A stretch of DNA of 64,000 bases from Subdoligranulum variabile. GTDB lineage: Bacteria; Bacillota; Clostridia; Oscillospirales; Ruminococcaceae. The translations under genes and the position numbers were made by a program. The stretch is taken from NCBI GenBank assembly GCA_004554775.1, contig SFKI01000002.1, positions 231,058 to 295,057 of the forward strand, in the 5' to 3' direction. Below, in pieces: positions 50,972-60,246 of the stretch. The notes beneath the pieces were generated by a model. That model had not been told where the DNA came from and ran no database searches. It saw only the letters and a list, made by a program, of their open reading frames with translations. Every line of letters starts with the position of its first letter. Position 1 is the first letter of the stretch.

Positions 50972-52614
50972 AGGCTGCCTCCTTCTGCTGGAAACATCGT
51001 GAAATACAAAAGTCCGTCCTCATCCCGTTCAAGCTGCATCTGCGGCAGGCCGGGCAGCGCAGCGGGCGCGTCGGTGCATTGAACACTGCAGCGCAGCCCC
51101 CAGCCTTGCGCAGTATGCTCGGCACAGAAAAGGATCTCCTGCAATCCCGGCAGGGTCGCTTCTATGATGGCTTCAAAGGCGTCATAGATCGCCACGGCGG
51201 ACGCAGGGGAAATTTTTGCTGTGTCGGCAATCTGTACGGCGCAGCGTATATCACTCAGGCGCAGGCTCTCGGCTGATTCAAACAGGCTCAGCCGCAGCTC
51301 CGTGGTGTCGATGGCCTCCGCCTTGTCGCAGACAAAAACAAGGTTGCTGCGCCGCTTGATATAGGTTCCCAAAATGACGATGTGCTTCAGCAGCCGCCGG
51401 GCGGTATCGACATCGTCCGTGGCCTTGAGCGCAATCAGATATTCCTGTATCCGTGCCAGCTGGCGGGCTGTGACAGTCTCGATTTTGTCATACAGCCGGT
51501 TTTGCTCGCTCAGCTTCAGCCATTGTGCCTTCTGGGCTGTTTCCGCCTGTATGATGTCCCCGATGTCATGCAATTCCTCCTGCGTGAGACGCAGCTCCTC
51601 CAGCAGAGCCACCAATTCGGTGATGTCCTCCTGCCAGAAAATATACCCTTTCCGGATCGGGTGGCCGTGAAGCAGGGTTGTGGCGTCCAGCTGAACACTG
51701 CCGGTGAGCGCCTGACGCAGCTGCTCCTCATGGAGCGGCGCTGCCTGCATGGAGCATTGCACAGGCACAAACGCCCGGTCCGTGATCAGACCCTTGGCCA
51801 TAGATACCTCAAACAACGTGGCATACCCCATGTTGGATTGGATAAGCCCGCACTGGATGCACGCCTCAAAGGACGCTGTAAAGGTCAGGCATTGCACCAC
51901 GGTCATATCACCGGCGATCGCATGCATCCACGGTACATTTAAAATATGCTTGTACAGTAAAGCATAGAGCGTGGCAAAAAAAATCGGCACAAGCGGCAGC
52001 CAGAGGATGCGCTTTGTATGCGGAATACGGCAGCGCCGTACCAGGTACACCACCGTGAACACGGCACAGGAAAATATCCACAGCAGGCAGAGGTAATATA
52101 CGAACCGATAGGTGTAATCGGGGCTGCCCAGTACCTCCTGCCCGGGTGGGAACGCAAACGCAAGCTGATGGCAGTCGTTTGTCAGCACCAGGCTGAACAG
52201 CACCACAGGGAATACAAAAATCATGTACCGGTACTTGTACAGCGGGGCGGACTGCCCCCGATCTAAAAAGAAAAGCGTATAAAGTGCAAGGGTCGGGATC
52301 AGCAGCATCGGGATATAGTACGCATACCACAATCGCCGCAGCATCTCCGGTGTCTGGGCAAAGTCATAGCGGATCAGGCGGATATCCAGCCAGAACAGCA
52401 TCAGGGCGGCAGCGCCCAGCAGGCAGCGGCGGGTCTGTGCGTGCAGGATACGCCACCAGACCGATACCGCCCAGGAAAAGATCAGAATATTATACAGCAC
52501 CGTGCGCCAAAAGCTGGAATACGGCATATAAAATGCCCGCATCAGGACAGCGCAGAGAATCACCCCTGCAACCGCAGCGACTAAATACAAATTGCCAAAC
52601 CGTACCTTTGTCAT
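50968..52614 (-). CDS. Seven-helix membrane sensor with degenerate kinase-like C-terminus
   Basis: About 549 residues. Around seven hydrophobic segments (LYLVAAVAGVILCAVLM, TVLYNILIFSWAVSVWW, and so on to FFATLYALLYKHIL) form a 7TM input module like those of 7TM-type histidine kinases. A PAS-like segment, a long helical linker (LEELRLTQEELHDIGDIIQAE) and a C-terminal region in the place of an ATPase follow. I see no G1/G2 glycine motifs or clear phospho-acceptor, so it probably cannot phosphorylate. ATG 52614 behind AAAGGA; ATG 52644 is an alternative. Promoter at 52667-52695. Confidence 0.75.
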   Translation of the reverse strand: MTKVRFGNLYLVAAVAGVILCAVLMRAFYMPYSSFWRTVLYNILIFSWAVSVWWRILHAQTRRCLLGAAALMLFWLDIRLIRYDFAQTPEMLRRLWYAYYIPMLLIPTLALYTLFFLDRGQSAPLYKYRYMIFVFPVVLFSLVLTNDCHQLAFAFPPGQEVLGSPDYTYRFVYYLCLLWIFSCAVFTVVYLVRRCRIPHTKRILWLPLVPIFFATLYALLYKHILNVPWMHAIAGDMTVVQCLTFTASFEACIQCGLIQSNMGYATLFEVSMAKGLITDRAFVPVQCSMQAAPLHEEQLRQALTGSVQLDATTLLHGHPIRKGYIFWQEDITELVALLEELRLTQEELHDIGDIIQAETAQKAQWLKLSEQNRLYDKIETVTARQLARIQEYLIALKATDDVDTARRLLKHIVILGTYIKRRSNLVFVCDKAEAIDTTELRLSLFESAESLRLSDIRCAVQIADTAKISPASAVAIYDAFEAIIEATLPGLQEILFCAEHTAQGWGLRCSVQCTDAPAALPGLPQMQLERDEDGLLYFTMFPAEGGSL

Positions 52615-52666
52615 AGCGCCTGTCCTTTCCAAAGGGGAGATCATCCGTCTGTTTCTTTCCAGTCCT

Positions 52667-52695
52667 ATTATGACGCAATCTGCACTTTTTTGCAA
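52667..52695 (-). promoter_or_regulatory. Promoter of the 7TM/kinase/regulator operon
   Basis: Minus-strand TTGCAA (52690-52695), 17-base spacer, CATAAT (52667-52672). The transcript would start near 52660. Confidence 0.78.
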
Positions 52696-52818
52696 TAGTG
52701 CTGAAAAAAAGCAGTAAAAAGCGCAAAAAACTATCCAAATGGTGGGGGCAGAAATCGTCCGATTCTTGTATGATGAAATAGACAAATCGTATTCTTTGCA
52801 GGGAAGGAGGGCTGCGCC

Positions 52819-53119
52819 GTGCGGAGGATCGTTTTGGACGCGCAATACTCTGTGATGACGAGCGCATTGACAATGGCACTGAAACACGGCAGACCGGATT
52901 TCCAGGTGCAAAACGCTGGCCCTAAGACAAAGGATATTGTAAAGCTATGCCGCTCCTGCAGGGCGGATGTCCTGCTGCTGGAGGTCTGTCCGCATCCGCC
53001 GCGCACCCTGCAGGACAGACACCGCCGTGTGCCTGGCAAAAAAGGATCACATTGTCGATGATTTCGTCTACGCTTCCGTCTCGCCTGCCTATCTGAGCGC
53101 TATGATGGACACTTTATGA
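52819..53119 (+). pseudogene. Frameshifted response-regulator receiver relic
   Basis: A GTG start behind GAAGGAGGG opens a frame reading RRIVLDAQYSVMTSALTMAL ... CRADVLLLEV, a degenerate receiver N-terminus with Glu in the phospho-acceptor place. Near 53010 the similarity moves to another frame, TAVCLAKKDHIVDDFVYASV..SAMMDTL, which reads as a receiver end and stops at 53117-53119. The middle looks shortened. No DNA-binding domain follows. It might still be translated as an 80-residue peptide. Four bases on is the ribosome site of the next lipoprotein. Confidence 0.6.
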
Positions 53120-53136
53120 CCAAAAGGAGGACAGCT

Positions 53137-53850
53137 ATGAAAAAAGTACAACGAACGCTCGCTGCCGCATTGGCAGCCATGATGCTTATGGCTTTGGCCG
53201 GTTGCTCCAAAGGGGATGTAACCAAAGAGGTCAATTCCGGCTTATCCGACCTGAAAGCGCAGGCCGCCGAACCCGCCGTTGAACCTCAGACGGAGACCCC
53301 GGCAGAGCCCAAGACCGACGCGGCATCCGAGCCTGTCTCGGAGCCCGCTGCAGAGCCGGAGCCGGAAGCCACCGCCGAACCGGCCCCTGTTTCCGCTCCC
53401 GCGGACAATCCCGATTATCCATCGGCTGCCGGCCTGAACACCCAGACCCTGGAGGCATTCGGCACGGACTTTACGCTGGTACTCAACGTGACCTGCCCCG
53501 ACCAGGGCTGGTACAAGTCCGCGACCAGTTTCGGGGATCTCAAGCTGTTCCCGACCGATGACCCCAGCCATATCTTCTCCGGTGACCCGCGCATAACCTT
53601 TGAACTGAAAAGCGGTCTGGATAAGATCAACTACTATTACGACGACTTTGAAAATGTGGAGGAGCTTACCCCGCGCACCATCGGCGGCGTGGAGATGGCC
53701 GGACGCACCTACAAAAACGTGGGTATGTGGTGGACGGAATACTACGGTGAGATGCCCACCGGCGGCTGGCTGGCCATCAAGATCTCCGGCGTGGACATTG
53801 ACCCCGGCACCGAGGGCGACACCGTGCTGAACAGCGTCACCTTTGGCTAA
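53137..53850 (+). CDS. Lipoprotein with acidic Pro/Glu linker (unknown function)
   Basis: About 237 residues. Signal peptide with lipobox LMALAGC, then ~70 residues of Pro/Glu/Ala repeats (VEPQTETPAEPKTD, EPEPEATAEPAP), then a ~135-residue domain rich in aromatic residues (CPDQGWYKSATSFGDLKLFP, GRTYKNVGMWWTEYYGE). I do not recognise the domain. ATG 53137 behind AAAGGAGG. First intact gene of the plus-strand cluster. Confidence 0.75.
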   Translation: MKKVQRTLAAALAAMMLMALAGCSKGDVTKEVNSGLSDLKAQAAEPAVEPQTETPAEPKTDAASEPVSEPAAEPEPEATAEPAPVSAPADNPDYPSAAGLNTQTLEAFGTDFTLVLNVTCPDQGWYKSATSFGDLKLFPTDDPSHIFSGDPRITFELKSGLDKINYYYDDFENVEELTPRTIGGVEMAGRTYKNVGMWWTEYYGEMPTGGWLAIKISGVDIDPGTEGDTVLNSVTFG

Positions 53851-53898
53851 GCACAGGCAGGTTACTGCACTCTCAACCGAAAGGCGGGTGAACCAACC

Positions 53899-55518
53899 AT
53901 GAAAAGACGCTGTGCCGTACTATTGGCGGCGGCGATGCTGCTGTCGGCGGCAGGCTGCGCACAGGACAGCAAGCGGCCCGAACCGACCGAACCGGCCGCA
54001 AGTGCTGTGAGCGAGACCTCCGCTGAAAATGTTGAAGCTACGGAGGAAACCCCGCAAAAGCCGCAGCCATCCCGCAGGTTTGATGATTCCCGCATCTCTA
54101 CACTGTATGATGTGGAATTCAGCTACACCGACCCCAACGGCAACAAGGACACCTATTTTTACGAGGTCCCGCAGATTGATGATGACACCGAGGGCGCAAA
54201 GAACATCAACGAGATGATCGGCTACCGCTTCGGCTATCTGGTAGAGCGCGCCGAGGACGCCCGCTCCCGCAATGATTTTATCGACACAAGCTACATCATC
54301 TGGATAAGCACCTGGACCGGCCCGGTTCTGAGCCTGCAGATCACAAGTGTTGACACAATGTACAACCGCGATGTGGGCGCCTACCATTACAACTTTGAAA
54401 CCGGCAAGGAGCTTTCCAACATCGAAATGCTCGAGTACCTTGGCTACACCGACAACGACCTGACCTTAAAAGCACTGCAGCGCGCCGTGGCCCAGCATTT
54501 CGATACCTACTACGGCGGCGACGCCCCCACCTACGCATCCGAGCTTTGCAAGATGCGCGCACAGAGCCTGAACGGGCTGAGCGATGTATTTACCTACTTT
54601 GCCGTCTACCCCTACTACACAGGCGGTCTTATCGTTACCGTGCCGATGTACACCCTTGCCGGGGCTGGCATGATGTGGACGGACATAGATGTTTACCCCG
54701 ACAAGCGGCAGGCCAGCGGCCAGATCCTGCACGGGCAGGATGAATGGTTTACCTGCGACGTGACTGCCGCAGGAGAGGTGACGGTACGCGCCCTGACCGA
54801 CTATGTTACCCCTGACGGCGCTATGACCTACCAAGACATGAAGGAATGGTACGAATTGGGCGACAAAACCGAGTTCGCGGTCAGCGGCTGCTACGGCAAC
54901 TATATAAAGATGCTGATGACCAGCATCGGGCAGGACTACGCCCCCTATGTTTTCCTTCTGACCGAAAACGGCAATGTCGAATACATTGATGTCATCAGCG
55001 GCGCACAGTGCGGCACCATGGTCAACGGCGGTCCGCTCTTCGGCATCAACGGCATTGTCCGGTTTGAGACCAGCACGGCCTACGATGCAGAGTACGGAGC
55101 CGAGTACACGACCGTGTACGGCGTTTCCCGCGATAACGAAAAATTCAACTTGATGGAGGCTGTCTGGAACACCGCCCCGCTGAGCATCCCGAGCATGGTC
55201 GGCTCCTTTGTGAGTGAGGATACCGGCACCTGGTTTGAAATCTGCGAGGATCAGCCGAACTTCTATACCGGCGAATACGCCAACGGCCAGATGGTTCCGG
55301 CCACATGGGACAGCAGCATCTCCTACCTTGGTATGGATGACCGCGGCTGGATCTGCTCTGTTTCGCTGTTCCGTATGGATTCAGGGCGCACACAGCGCGA
55401 AACGCTGGCTATGATGCCCGATGATTACGGCGGCGTCAGTGTAATGCATATCGGCGGGGAATCCCTGTTGAACCTGCCGCAGCAGGAAGCTGTATGGTTT
55501 GAAATGACACAGGAATAA
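53899..55518 (+). CDS. Large lipoprotein, DUF4163/DUF3298-like N-terminal part
   Basis: 539 residues. Lipobox LLSAAGC, short Thr/Glu/Ser linker, then a region (VEFSYTDPNGNKDTYFYEVPQI ... NFETGKELSNIEMLEYLGY) that resembles the DUF4163/DUF3298 folds found in RsiV-like and PdaC-like wall-facing proteins. The last ~300 residues contain no motif I can name. It lies 48 bases after the previous lipoprotein. Ligand-sensing outside the cell is possible; not shown. Confidence 0.72.
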   Translation: MKRRCAVLLAAAMLLSAAGCAQDSKRPEPTEPAASAVSETSAENVEATEETPQKPQPSRRFDDSRISTLYDVEFSYTDPNGNKDTYFYEVPQIDDDTEGAKNINEMIGYRFGYLVERAEDARSRNDFIDTSYIIWISTWTGPVLSLQITSVDTMYNRDVGAYHYNFETGKELSNIEMLEYLGYTDNDLTLKALQRAVAQHFDTYYGGDAPTYASELCKMRAQSLNGLSDVFTYFAVYPYYTGGLIVTVPMYTLAGAGMMWTDIDVYPDKRQASGQILHGQDEWFTCDVTAAGEVTVRALTDYVTPDGAMTYQDMKEWYELGDKTEFAVSGCYGNYIKMLMTSIGQDYAPYVFLLTENGNVEYIDVISGAQCGTMVNGGPLFGINGIVRFETSTAYDAEYGAEYTTVYGVSRDNEKFNLMEAVWNTAPLSIPSMVGSFVSEDTGTWFEICEDQPNFYTGEYANGQMVPATWDSSISYLGMDDRGWICSVSLFRMDSGRTQRETLAMMPDDYGGVSVMHIGGESLLNLPQQEAVWFEMTQE

Positions 55519-55560
55519 GCAAGGTCCTAAAATATTACTTTATAAAAGGAGGCAGACACT

Positions 55561-57279
55561 ATGGCAACATGTACGCAATGTGGTGCCGAGTTAAAGCCCG
55601 GTACTAAATTCTGCGAGAATTGCGGTGCAAAAGTATCCGTACCGCAGCCCGCCGCACAGCCCGCAGCTGTGCCCCAGCCCCCGGTTCAGCCGACTCAGGC
55701 TGCACCTGCGCCCCCGCAGCCCCAGGCAAGCGGCGGCAATCCCTATGCAGGCGGCGCACCTGCCGCTCCGCAGCCCCAGACGAACGCAGCGAATCCTTAC
55801 GCGGGCAATGCGCCCGGCACACCGCCACAGACCGGCGCAGGCGCACCGCTTTACGCCGGAAAAACGCCCCCGTCCGCGTCCACACCGCCTGTCACGCCGC
55901 CGCCGGGCGGCACGGGCGGCAACCCTTACGGCAATGTAGCCCCCGGCGGCAAGCCCAAGCGCCCCCGCGCACCAATGACCCCCAAGCGGATGATCCTGAT
56001 CGCCATCCCGGTGATATTCCTGCTTATGATCATCGTAACAATGATCAGCGGCTCTATCCGCACCGGCAAGCCGAACGCCAGTGACCCGAATCAGGGCACC
56101 TGGGAAGCAGCCTACGCCGAGGTCGGCGGCTCCGTGACGCAGGTCGAGGATGCCTTCGGCAGCGGGTTCCTGATGGACCTGAATGATAAGGGCAAGTGCG
56201 TTGTAACGGTGGACGGCACCAAGTCCTACGGCAAGTGGACGCTGAATGGCGGGGTCTTCCAGCTGGATTGCGGCGGCCTGAGCTGCACCGGCACCCTGCA
56301 AGACGAAATCCTGACCCTGAACGATGTGCAGGGACAGGGCGTGACGCTCTACTTCGTCAAGTCTGGCAGCACCATGCAGCAGCCTCTGGACGGTGACAAC
56401 ATGACCCAGGGCACCACCGCAGGCAGCGATACCGATGTGGGCATCTATGTGCTGGAATCCGCCTCCGACAGCGAGTACACCCTCTCCAAGGAGGAGCTTG
56501 CCCTCGTCGATATGGAGGACTTCTACATTGAGCTGCGTGCGGACGGCACCGGCGAAACCTACATGGAGGATTTTGTCACCTTCCAATGGAAGGACGGCAA
56601 CTTCTACGCGCTGACCGACCCCGATACCCCGGCCATGACCTACACCCGCGAGGGTGACCTGCTGACCATTGAGTATGACGGTATGACCATGGTCTTTAAG
56701 CGCAGCGACACCAAGCCTGAAATTGACCCCGATTTGCTGGACGGCGGCGATGACGAATATGACATCGACGGCCCGGATGAGCCGGACCCGCCCTACACCT
56801 ACGATGACGGCAACACCTACGATGATTTGGGCAACACCAACTGGTACGGCTGGTTCCGGATGGAAAACTACAAGAATGTACCGAACCGTGATTACTTTGA
56901 CACCGACACCTACGATTGCTGGGGCTACATCGGTGAGAGCGATGACGGCAGCCACTACTTTGAGGTTTACCGTGACGGCATGCCCGATGACCCGGTCATC
57001 ACGATGTGGGTCAATGTCTATGATGACCATATTGAGCCGATCCTGGACGGCTACGACTGGGTGCTTGACCAGAACATAACCGAGAGCGATGCGTATAAAT
57101 TCAACCTGTACCCGTATAACGACAGCATCTCGCTGTTCATGTATGACTATGAGGGCGACGACGGCACGGCCTGTGCGGTCAGCTTCTACATGAGGCTGGA
57201 CGGCACCGAGTGGAACGAGGAGCTCGAAGAGCTGCCGCCCCGCTATGAGGAGTACAAGGCCGCCTTGGCCAACAAATAA
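55561..57279 (+). CDS. Membrane-anchored zinc-ribbon protein with acidic extracellular domain
   Basis: 572 residues. N-terminal zinc ribbon CTQCGAELKPGTKFCENCG; ~110 residues of Pro/Ala/Gln/Gly repeats with NPYAG units; one membrane helix MILIAIPVIFLLMIIVTMISG at ~140-160; then an outside part of ~400 residues containing two beta-rich segments and a strongly acidic Asp/Pro stretch (DLLDGGDDEYDIDGPDEPDP). The acidic stretch could bind Ca2+. The zinc ribbon faces the cytoplasm by this topology. Ribosome site AAAGGAGG. Middle of the cluster. Confidence 0.8.
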   Translation: MATCTQCGAELKPGTKFCENCGAKVSVPQPAAQPAAVPQPPVQPTQAAPAPPQPQASGGNPYAGGAPAAPQPQTNAANPYAGNAPGTPPQTGAGAPLYAGKTPPSASTPPVTPPPGGTGGNPYGNVAPGGKPKRPRAPMTPKRMILIAIPVIFLLMIIVTMISGSIRTGKPNASDPNQGTWEAAYAEVGGSVTQVEDAFGSGFLMDLNDKGKCVVTVDGTKSYGKWTLNGGVFQLDCGGLSCTGTLQDEILTLNDVQGQGVTLYFVKSGSTMQQPLDGDNMTQGTTAGSDTDVGIYVLESASDSEYTLSKEELALVDMEDFYIELRADGTGETYMEDFVTFQWKDGNFYALTDPDTPAMTYTREGDLLTIEYDGMTMVFKRSDTKPEIDPDLLDGGDDEYDIDGPDEPDPPYTYDDGNTYDDLGNTNWYGWFRMENYKNVPNRDYFDTDTYDCWGYIGESDDGSHYFEVYRDGMPDDPVITMWVNVYDDHIEPILDGYDWVLDQNITESDAYKFNLYPYNDSISLFMYDYEGDDGTACAVSFYMRLDGTEWNEELEELPPRYEEYKAALANK

Positions 57280-57342
57280 CGAACTGATTTATCTGCACAA
57301 AACGGGGCGGGCCCTGCCCGCCCCCGATATAGGAGGATCATT

Positions 57343-58665
57343 ATGGGACTTATCAGAGCTGCAATAGGCGCTGCTGGCGGCGTTATGGCCGACCAGTGGA
57401 AGGAATACTTTTATTGTGAAGCTATGCCGGCTGACCTGTTGGCTACCCGCGGCTGGAAACGCCAGAGCGGACGCAGCGCCAATACCAAAGGCAATGACAA
57501 CATTATCTCCAACGGCTCCATCGTGGCCGTTGCCGACGGCCAGTGTGCCATGATCGTGGAGCAGGGCAAGGTCGTGGATATGTGCGCCGAACCCGGCGAG
57601 TACACCTACGACACCGGCAGTGCGCCGACGCTCTTCAGCGGTGACCTGTCTGACTCGATCGGCGCAGTGTTTCAGAACATCGGCAAGCGCTTTACCTTCG
57701 GCGGCGAGGCCCCGATGGATCAGCGCATCTATTACTTCAACACCAAGGAACTGGTGGGCAACAAATACGGCACGCCCAGCCCGGTGCCCTTCCGCGTGGT
57801 GGATCAGCGCGCCGGCATCGATATCGACATTGCCATCCGCTGCTTCGGTGAGTACAGCTACCGCATCACCAACCCCATTTTGTTCTACACCAATGTCTGC
57901 GGCAATGTGGAGGAAGGCTACACCCGCGATGAAATCGACGGGCAGCTGAAATCCGAGCTGATGACCGCCCTGCAGCCCGCCTTTGCCAAGATCAGCGATA
58001 TGGGCATCCGCTATTCCGCACTGCCCGGCCATACGATGGAGCTTGCCGAGGCCCTCAACGATGTGCTGAGCGCCAAGTGGGGCAAGCTGCGCGGCATTGA
58101 GATCGTATCCTTCGGTGTTTCCAGCGTGAAGGCCAGCGAGGAAGACGAGCAGATGCTCAAGGAAATGCAGCGCAACGCAGCCTTTATGGACCCGACCCGC
58201 GCCGCTGCGCATCTTGTCGGCGCACAGGCCAGTGCTATGCAGACCGCAGCCGGTAATCAGGGCGCTGGCCCTGCCATGGCCTTTATGGGCATGAATATGG
58301 CTGGTGCGGCAGGCGGTATGAACGCACAGGGGCTGTACCAGATGGGCGCCCAGCAGCAGGCCGCCGCACAGCCTGCCCCTGCCCCGGCAGCTGCCCCCGC
58401 AGGCTGGACCTGCAGCTGCGGCCAGACCGGCAACACCGGCAAATTCTGCGCAAACTGCGGCAGCCCCAAGCCTGCCCCGGCACCCGCTGCTGGCAGCTGG
58501 GTATGCAGCTGCGGCACCTCCAACACCGGTAAGTTCTGCTGCAATTGCGGCAGCCCCAAGCCCGCACCGGCACCCGCCAAGTGCAGCCAGTGTGGTTGGA
58601 CCCCGGATGACCCGGCCCATCCGCCCAAGTTCTGCCCGGAGTGCGGTAAGCCGTTTGGCCAGTGA
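57343..58665 (+). CDS. SPFH/virion-core-type protein with three C-terminal zinc ribbons (YdjI-like)
   Basis: 440 residues. Residues ~10-310 match the SPFH-like 'virion core protein' family represented by Bacillus YdjI: DQWKEYFYCEAMPADLLATRG, VADGQCAMIVEQGKVVDMCAEPGEYTYD, and ALNDVLSAKWGKLRGIEIVSFGVSSV. A Met/Ala/Gly-rich helix-breaking region follows. Three Cys4 ribbons come next: CSCGQTGNTGKFCANCG, CSCGTSNTGKFCCNCG and CSQCGW...CPECG. It probably oligomerises at the membrane face. Ribosome site AGGAGG. Stop codon overlaps the next start (TGATG). Confidence 0.87.
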   Translation: MGLIRAAIGAAGGVMADQWKEYFYCEAMPADLLATRGWKRQSGRSANTKGNDNIISNGSIVAVADGQCAMIVEQGKVVDMCAEPGEYTYDTGSAPTLFSGDLSDSIGAVFQNIGKRFTFGGEAPMDQRIYYFNTKELVGNKYGTPSPVPFRVVDQRAGIDIDIAIRCFGEYSYRITNPILFYTNVCGNVEEGYTRDEIDGQLKSELMTALQPAFAKISDMGIRYSALPGHTMELAEALNDVLSAKWGKLRGIEIVSFGVSSVKASEEDEQMLKEMQRNAAFMDPTRAAAHLVGAQASAMQTAAGNQGAGPAMAFMGMNMAGAAGGMNAQGLYQMGAQQQAAAQPAPAPAAAPAGWTCSCGQTGNTGKFCANCGSPKPAPAPAAGSWVCSCGTSNTGKFCCNCGSPKPAPAPAKCSQCGWTPDDPAHPPKFCPECGKPFGQ

Positions 58666-59153
58666 TGCGCAAAAAAATCGCTGCGGTGCTTTGCGCCGCA
58701 GCCGCTTTTCTGACAATGTCCGGCTGTAAAAAAGCGCCGCCCGGCACACTGAGCGGTATCAGCATCAGTTATTCCGGCATGTGCTATGACGACACCTATG
58801 GGTTCAGCATAAGAAACGACCCGGCCGACGGCTGTCTTTTCAGCTGTAATTACAAGGATGATGAATGGGTGGAGCTGGAAAATATCTCTGTTGCGGACAC
58901 CCATTGGCAAGAAGCCCTGGCTCTGGCAGAAAAGCTGGGGCTGGAAAGCCTGCCGGACGAAAAGAAAAATTTTCCCGGCTTATTTATCACCGATGAAACG
59001 TTAGATAGCGTTTGCCTGATTTACAAGGCTCCGGATGACGAGATCGTCTACCGTTATCTGGATGCCGATGGCAATACGCGCAGCGCCCTGCGTGATTTTT
59101 TTGAAGATCTGGCAGGGCAGCTGCAAACCGAAGGAAAGAGAGGTGACGCATAA
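58665..59153 (+). CDS. Small lipoprotein of the SPFH cluster
   Basis: 162 residues. Lipobox LTMSGC (Cys20) with a basic N-terminus (MRKKIAAVLC). The rest is a mixed alpha/beta domain of unknown family (GTLSGISISYSGMCYDDTYG, CLFSCNYKDDEWVELENISV). Start overlaps the SPFH stop and its own stop overlaps the next ATG (TAATG), so it is translationally tied to both and presumably part of the same complex. This lipoprotein is not a component of the Bacillus ydj operon as I know it. Confidence 0.8.
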   Translation: MRKKIAAVLCAAAAFLTMSGCKKAPPGTLSGISISYSGMCYDDTYGFSIRNDPADGCLFSCNYKDDEWVELENISVADTHWQEALALAEKLGLESLPDEKKNFPGLFITDETLDSVCLIYKAPDDEIVYRYLDADGNTRSALRDFFEDLAGQLQTEGKRGDA

Positions 59154-60229
59154 TGGCAACGCAGCTTACCAACTACCAATGCCCTGCCTGTACCGGCCCG
59201 CTTCACTTTGACGGTGCCAGCGGAAAGCTGGTGTGTGACTTCTGCGGCAGCAGCTACGATACTGCTGAGATCGAAGCGCTCTATGCTGAAAAAGAAGCTG
59301 CTGCCGAAACTGCGGCACAGAATAAACAGACACCGCCGCCCGACTCCGTCTGGAGCGAAAACGAGGCCGCCGGACTGCGCAGCTACTCCTGCCCATCCTG
59401 CGGCGCAGAGCTGATCTGTGACGAGACGACCGCCGCGACAAGCTGCCCGTACTGCGGCAACCCAACGGTCATCGCGGGGCAGTTCAGCGGCATGCAGCGG
59501 CCTGAGCTTGTCCTGCCGTTTGTGCTGGATAAGAACGCCGCCAAGGCCGCGCTGAAAAAATACTATCGCGGGAAGAAATTCCTGCCCAATGCCTTCTCCT
59601 CGCAGAACCATATCGAGGAGATCAAGGGCGTGTATGTCCCATTCTGGCTGTTCGATGCCAACGCCTCCGGTTCGGGCCAATATGAAGCCACGACCAGCTC
59701 CAGCCACCGCAGCGGCGATTATGTCATCACCACGACCAAGCACTATGATGTCCGCCGCGCCGGTACCACGCAGTTCATGGGCGTGCCGGTGGACGGCTCG
59801 ACCAAGATGCCAAACGGCCACATGGACGCCATTGAGCCGTATGACTACCGCGCCTTCCAGCCCTTCTCGACCGCCTATCTGCCGGGCTACATGGCCGACA
59901 AATACGACGAGGACGCCGACACCTGCCAGGCCCGCGCCCACAGCCGTATGCAGAATTCGGTCAGCAGCGAGCTTTCGGCCAGCATTACCGGCTACAGCAG
60001 CGTAAGCACCCTGAGCGAGAACATCAGCATTGATTACACCGCCAAGCACTACGCGCTGCTGCCCGTCTGGATGCTGCACACCAAGTGGCAGGGCAAGGAT
60101 TATCTGTTCGCCATGAACGGGCAGACCGGCAAGCTGGTGGGCGATCTGCCGGTTGATAAACGAAAGGTAGCCGCCTGGTTTGCAGGCATCAGTGTTCCGC
60201 TGATGATCCTGCTTGCATTCCTGCTTTGA
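59153..60229 (+). CDS. Double zinc-ribbon membrane protein (YdjG-like)
   Basis: 358 residues. Two TFIIB-like ribbons: CPACTGPLHFDG...LVCDFCG and CPSCGAELICDETTAATSCPYCG. Then a ~200-residue domain (VPFWLFDANASGSGQYEATT..., NGHMDAIEPYDYRAFQPF, LLPVWMLHTKWQGKDYLFAMNGQTGK) typical of YdjG/TFIIB-type zinc-ribbon proteins, and a C-terminal membrane helix (WFAGISVPLMILLAFLL). Located directly before the TPM gene, as in ydjG-ydjH. Confidence 0.85.
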   Translation: MATQLTNYQCPACTGPLHFDGASGKLVCDFCGSSYDTAEIEALYAEKEAAAETAAQNKQTPPPDSVWSENEAAGLRSYSCPSCGAELICDETTAATSCPYCGNPTVIAGQFSGMQRPELVLPFVLDKNAAKAALKKYYRGKKFLPNAFSSQNHIEEIKGVYVPFWLFDANASGSGQYEATTSSSHRSGDYVITTTKHYDVRRAGTTQFMGVPVDGSTKMPNGHMDAIEPYDYRAFQPFSTAYLPGYMADKYDEDADTCQARAHSRMQNSVSSELSASITGYSSVSTLSENISIDYTAKHYALLPVWMLHTKWQGKDYLFAMNGQTGKLVGDLPVDKRKVAAWFAGISVPLMILLAFLL

Positions 60230-60246
60230 AAGGGGGAAACAGCCTT

